Assembly (NCBI GenBank): GCA_003118195.1
Contig: BEXV01000010.1
Span: 922,337-954,431, forward strand
Reading direction: 5' to 3'
Origin: Hemicentrotus pulcherrimus
Lineage: Eukaryota > Echinodermata > Echinoidea > Camarodonta > Strongylocentrotidae
DNA length: 32,095 nt
Both the position numbers and the translations under genes were made by a program. Position 1 is the first letter of the stretch. Each line of letters begins with the position of its first letter. This document shows positions 24,301 through 30,300 of the stretch, one piece after another. Under the pieces are notes generated by a model that did not search any database, was not told the origin of the DNA, and saw only the letters and a list, made by a program, of their open reading frames with translations.

Positions 24301-27300
24301 CCTCTCTTTCTCTCACCCCCTTGATCATCTGTATATCTGCATACAATTATATATTCATATCTTCATAATTCCTTCATTATTTCAACAAAAAAATTAGCAC
24401 TTTGTCCTTCTTCAATGTACATCTTTAGTTCTTTGTCTTTTATTAAAGGGATCGTTAAACAATGTTAAATCGGAGATGCACAGCCCTACGTGTTATCAGT
24501 GTCTGCGATATGGTGTTATTTTGAAGCCCTAAGAAAATTGCGCTTCAAAATGATCAAGAAGTGCCTTTGAGTGACCGGTTTTACCATACTCGTTTTCCCC
24601 AATAGACTGTAGTGTTTAAAAACCGTTTGGCACGATTTTCAATCATAAAAATCTTGATAATCAGACAGGTGATCGGCTTGTAATAGTCATGGGGTTCCTG
24701 ACTGACCTAAAGGTTTATAATTATCATTGCAGCATGAACTTAATCAAGGATTTTTTTTAAAGGATCTAAGACAAAGTTACCGGATCCCTTTAAAGTTACA
24801 GTATCTCCCTGGATGTGTTTGTGTTTTATTTTGAGAGATACATGTATGTTTCAAACAGATATGATTACTGATGGCTTGGATTGATCTTTGATTTCACCAT
24901 TTAAAGGTGCAACTCAGATTTGAACCCAGATACTTTTATAGGAAACTCCAGGGACCAGTTTCACAAAGTCTTTTTTCAATGATAAATGACAAAAATCAGA
25001 GACAAATCTGCTGATAACCAATCAGAAGCAAGGATTTAAGTAGCTTATAATGAAAACTTTCATTTGTCACTGATGACAAATTTTGTGAAACAGGGCCCAA
25101 GAGAGCTGACCAGCAGACCTAATCATATCTCCATGTGTCTGTAATTATGCACATAATCTGTTCAGAGCCAGAAGGGCGTTATCTCTTTTTACAAAGTATA
25201 TGAGTTAACACTCTTCTGGTTCAAAACAGACAATATTATGTAGTTTTATTTTCCTACCCCTCTGTTCACACAGAAGTTGCTCCCACCATGAATAACAAGG
25301 AGGCAACCAGGGTACCAGCAGAGAAAGAGGGAGCGATGGAACAAGTAGATGAGGAGGACGAAGAAGAGGAAGAAGAGGATAACAGGATGAGAGAAGATCC
25401 TTCTTCTCAGGATGGTAGCAGTGCTGAACAGGAGGAGAAGACAGACAAGGTCAGTATCAGAGTATTATCAAGTCTTGGGCAGTAAACAGATAGACAGACA
25501 GACACAGACACAGACACGCACATTCACACAAGAGATAAGTTCAAAATCTGTTGAGGCTTTGGAATGAATTAGAATCAGTGTCCTTAGAAGAAAAAAAGAA
25601 GTGTAACTGTAGGAATGTTTATTTTATTTGACAGGAGAAAGAGATCAATGATGAAGATGAAGGCAAGTTGAAAGACACCATCGAGAATGGCCTCGACGTC
25701 AAGAAGACACTCTCCACCAGCGACATCATCCCCACCGTCACCGACGACATGTCAGGCAAAGACGGGGATGAGCTCCAGGAGGTCTCCTTGGAGAATGGTT
25801 CCCTAGAAGGAGACGAGGAGGAGGAGGAGACCAAGGCTCCTACTCCGCCCACGAAGGATACCGCATCCCCTACTGCCGTCAACAAGGGCGAGACCGAGGA
25901 GGGTGGGGCCGAAGGAGCGATGCCTCCTCCGAAGGGTACATCGTCGATATCGTCCATAGTCATGGCGTCAGAGAAAGTTGGTGAGTCAGATGGTGAGTGC
26001 ATGCAGGCGTGATTCCTAACCCCTGCTCCTTTTTTTAATTTATATTCATATTTTGATATTTTTATTAATATTTTTGCAATTATATACTTGTGCATTATTA
26101 AAAATGTACATGTCTGTCTTGGTAATCACCGCGATGTCAGCTATTCAGTTTTGAGCACTTCTAAATATTTACTTGAATTTGTGGTAAAATTAATTTTATA
26201 GAAATATGAGAGATGGTGGCGATACATACACACATGTACAGTATTTATGGATATTTTTTATATACTTTCTATATTGACATTCTATTTTTCGAAGCAAATG
26301 AAACTGACAATCTGAAATTTATTTTTTCCACCAATGAAGTCCAATCAAGAAAGATGAGTTTAAAAAAAGTCATTATTCAAGTTTTATGAATATATATGCT
26401 CTTGTGATATATAATTTGAGATATATTCCTAAAACAGTCTCATTGTTACCTTTGTTTTGCACTAAAGTGATCATGCTCACTCCACTTAGAAGCTTAAACA
26501 GCTTAACTGTATTTAATATTCAAGTATATGTGCAGTTTATCACTATCCCTACTAAAAGGCAACCTGTATTCCGATATCAAATCATTTTGTCCTGTTTTGT
26601 AAATGTGCTTATAAATGGTTTTCTAATGGACTTTGCAGTGATTAAAAAAAAGAATCAAATATTGCTCGTATGTGTAACTTTTATAGCCTGAATATCTTCC
26701 TTCATGTTTACATTACCTAGTTTGTTTTCAATATTATCACTGACTGTACCCTGCCGTATGTAATTTATGTGTGTGCACATTGCATTATGTTTTGATTTGT
26801 TAGTCCATAATCTCTGCAGGCTTAGCTTTTCCATTACCAAAAGATTGTTATACAATTAACGTTTATTCGTGGCTTTTCAGTCTTATGGCACTGTCAGAAT
26901 AACTTGTGCTAATGAAAATTTTCAGATTGAAATTCAAATTTGCTCTTTGAACTTTGAAGTAAATTAGAGGTGAACCGCAATGGGATCACAGATCTGTGGC
27001 AGAAGTTTGTACAGGCTAAAACAAATGAGATTTTTCTTTTTAATTTGGAACACATTTCTTTTCTTTCACTGCTACCAAATTCCAACAAAAATCCATATAC
27101 CTGAGAAGAAAAAAAAATTGAATATATTGTTCTTCTACTTCTACTTCTACTTCTACGACGATACTCAGCAGGATCCATAAGTCAGGATTTAGTGCTGAGG
27201 AATAAAATATCTAGTTCTTGGTCTAGATGCTGGGTGGAAGCGCTCCCTTGAAGCCCTCCAGTTCTCTTTTGGCTTTTACTTTTATTTGCTAAATATATTA

Positions 27301-30300
27301 GTTGAATTTTTCAAGCTTGTAATTTATGTATGGAGGCTAAAAATTTCTCAACGAGAAAAAGCTACTGATGGAACGAGCTAGGTTTCAATAACATTTAGTG
27401 TAATACATATACATATTGTGATGGGATTTGAGTATTAATGGTTTCATTCATAACCCTCCAGAAAAGCGACCAATTCACACGTGGCCATGGACAGGAACCA
27501 AGAATGGTGAACAGCCACCTGGTGCCCAAGGCACAGGCACCGCTGGTCTCGACGCCCCTGTACCACCCGGTGAAACCCCTACAGTCCCTTACACCAACAC
27601 CCCTCTACCAGCAGAAGTCCAGGAGAAGTCTGGGCTCTATCGGCCCCCACCCCTGGATCTGTCGGGCATGGCAGAAGGCGTGATGGCTCCTTCTCTGGCA
27701 GAGAAGAAGCTGGTGGCTGGGGCATCGGAAGGCACCGTTGAAGAGAGGTTAACCAAGGCCTTGGAGACGGCTGCCCCACTCCTAAGAGAGATCTTCCTAG
27801 ACTTTGCTCCCTTCTTGTCTAAGACACTGCTTGGAAGCCATGGACAGGAGCTTCTGATTGAAGGTATGTATGGCTTGTTGAACACTTATTATGCATTGAA
27901 AAGTGGTTTTGAGCAGGATGCCTGCAGGGTATTCCTCACTTCAATGCAATGTAGAGAAACATTCATCTGACCCATAACTCAGATATACTGGTTGATTACA
28001 AAATAGCAGCAGTTAATCTTTACTTTACCTACTGACTATTGAATTCTCTGATTACCACAAGCTTAATACAAGGGCCAGTAAACAGTGGGTTAATAGATTA
28101 TTTAAGAAGTAAGTGTACATGAAGGCAGCATGGAAAAACACTCAAGATTTGGATTTCTGCTGTGATTCTTTGTTCAATTTGATTGAACACAGCACATATC
28201 AACTAACTGTGTGTTTAAGGAAGGAAAACTAGCAATTTTCTTGTAATCCAAATATGTATAAATCAAGGCATGGCTAGGATTTGCCATCCACGGAATTGAC
28301 TGGTAGCCAGTAAAGTAGTCTTGTCAACTATTGATCTACAATACATACTTTTTGGGATGGTCTAGGGTCCAGAAAATATTCCCTCTGACTGAGATTGTAA
28401 TGGTCAAACACCTAAACCTATCTGTTTACTTTTCTTATCTTCCAGGACTGATAACAATGAAGTCATCCAACTCCGTCATAGAGCTTGTCATGATGTTGTG
28501 CTCTCAGGAGTGGCAGAACTCCATTCAAAAGCACGCTGGCCTGGCCTTCATAGAGCTGGTCAACGAGGGCAGGCTTTACTCAGGCCTGACGAGGGAACAC
28601 CTCCTGCGTGTGGCCAATGAGGCGGAGTTCATCCTCAGTAGGCACAGGGCGGAGGATGTTCAGAAGCATGCAGAGTTTGAGGTGAGGCTGTGGGTGAAAA
28701 AAATGATGGCATGAGGAAATTCTAGGATGGGTTACCAGAACATGCTGAATACCCTGTCAAATAAAAAACGTGCTAGCAAAGAAACAGATGAAAAAACCTC
28801 CAACATTTTAATGGATCTGATTTGTATGTGTGAGGGTGTGCAAGTAAAGAATTTAAAAGTTTCACACTTTTGCAATTAGCGCCTTGAGTACCGGTAGATG
28901 TAAAGAAAACCGACCTGAATAATAAATATGCTTGCACTCTTATTTCATGTTGTAATTTTATTCTTCTCTGTGTGTAGTTGTCAGTTAGTAGAAGAACACC
29001 AATTTGTATGTGAACCAGTAATTTCCCAATTTTAATCATACTGCCTTTTGAACACTAATCTGTTCTCTTTCAGTCATTGTGCGCCCAGACGTCAATGGAC
29101 TGTCGAGAGGAGGAGAAGATGTGTGATCACCTAATCACCGCCGCCAAGAGGCGGGACCATATCCTGGCAAGTCAGCTCATCCAAAAGACCCTCAATATCC
29201 TCACTAACAAGCACGGTGCATGGGGAAAATTGACGGAAGGGTAAGATTGAAATCAAATCTTTTTTACCTCGGGTGTTATAGAATAGTTCAAAAGGGGGAG
29301 TCAAGATGCCAATCAATTTTTTTAGTAAGAGGTGGGGTCGCATCTCAGTCTTTCATTGCATCTAGAAGACACCCAACATCCTCACCAACAAGCATGGCGC
29401 ATGGGGAAACACGGCAGAGGGGTAAGACTGCATGGAATCAAATTCTAGAGTTCTCAGCCTTGTGCATCACAATAATATTTTTTAGGGGGAGGGGGTGAGG
29501 GTTATCCTGGTCGGCAAATCATCACCCCCAAATATACACCTTTGCATAAAACAGGAATGGAATTGGTGACAGTAATTTTGGATGGGGGAGGGTAGGGGAG
29601 GATAGTTGGACTCCATTTGCTGACAAGAATATAAAAGGCCTTAAAATGTACAACTTTGCAGATAACAATAGTGGATTTCCTGCCAGCAATTTCCTGCCCT
29701 TAGCCTGAGACCCATATCAGGGGTCTGTTTATTCATGTTACATGTTAAAATGTTGATATTTCTTACCTGACATCCAATGAAATGAGCAGTGATAATAATG
29801 AAACAAAATAAGCTTATTAAGGTATATAGATGGAAACATTAAAAAAAAAAATTGTTTCTTTCTTTTGGACAGGCCAAAGGAGTATTTCCGTCTGGATATG
29901 TGGGAGGATAATACAAGACGTCATCGTCGTCTGGTACGTGACCCATTTGGCTCCTCACACACAGAAGCAACGCTGAAAGCAGCCATCGAGCATGGTATGA
30001 AACATTCTGCTTTAAATATTTCTTTATACTATATAATGTATATACATGTCTTAACTGTTTTTGTATTTAAGGACAAGCTATCTTGGTCAGCCAGAGGGGC
30101 AAAGAAAAAACCCAACATAAAACATGTGCCAGAAAGGCATGGCTGAAGCAGTGGCCTTTACCTTTGTTGTCCTAAAATAGGGGGTAATCTTCTTTTCATA
30201 TAGCTATATATTTGCAATAGGGTTGGAATGGTTCAATATGTACAGGCAAATCATATTGGCCAATCAGAGGGGCACAAAGCAAGTGAGATCATACCACAAT

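Larger units (their letters stand above)
24115..25273 (+). other. Intron 19
   Basis: Intron of 1159 bp containing a TTAA-flanked inverted-repeat element (24443-24793) and a GTTTCACAAA element (24951-25098). No exon seen. Confidence 0.8.

Noticed and set aside
25619..26095. Long minus-strand open frame (158 codons)
   Set aside because: It is the antisense shadow of exon 21, whose Glu/Asp-rich codons read as Ser/Pro-rich on the other strand. The plus strand has splice sites and phase agreement.
27428..27461. ATG upstream of exon 22 as a translation start
   Set aside because: It lies before a good acceptor (27460-27461), and the phase from exon 21 continues into exon 22 without it.
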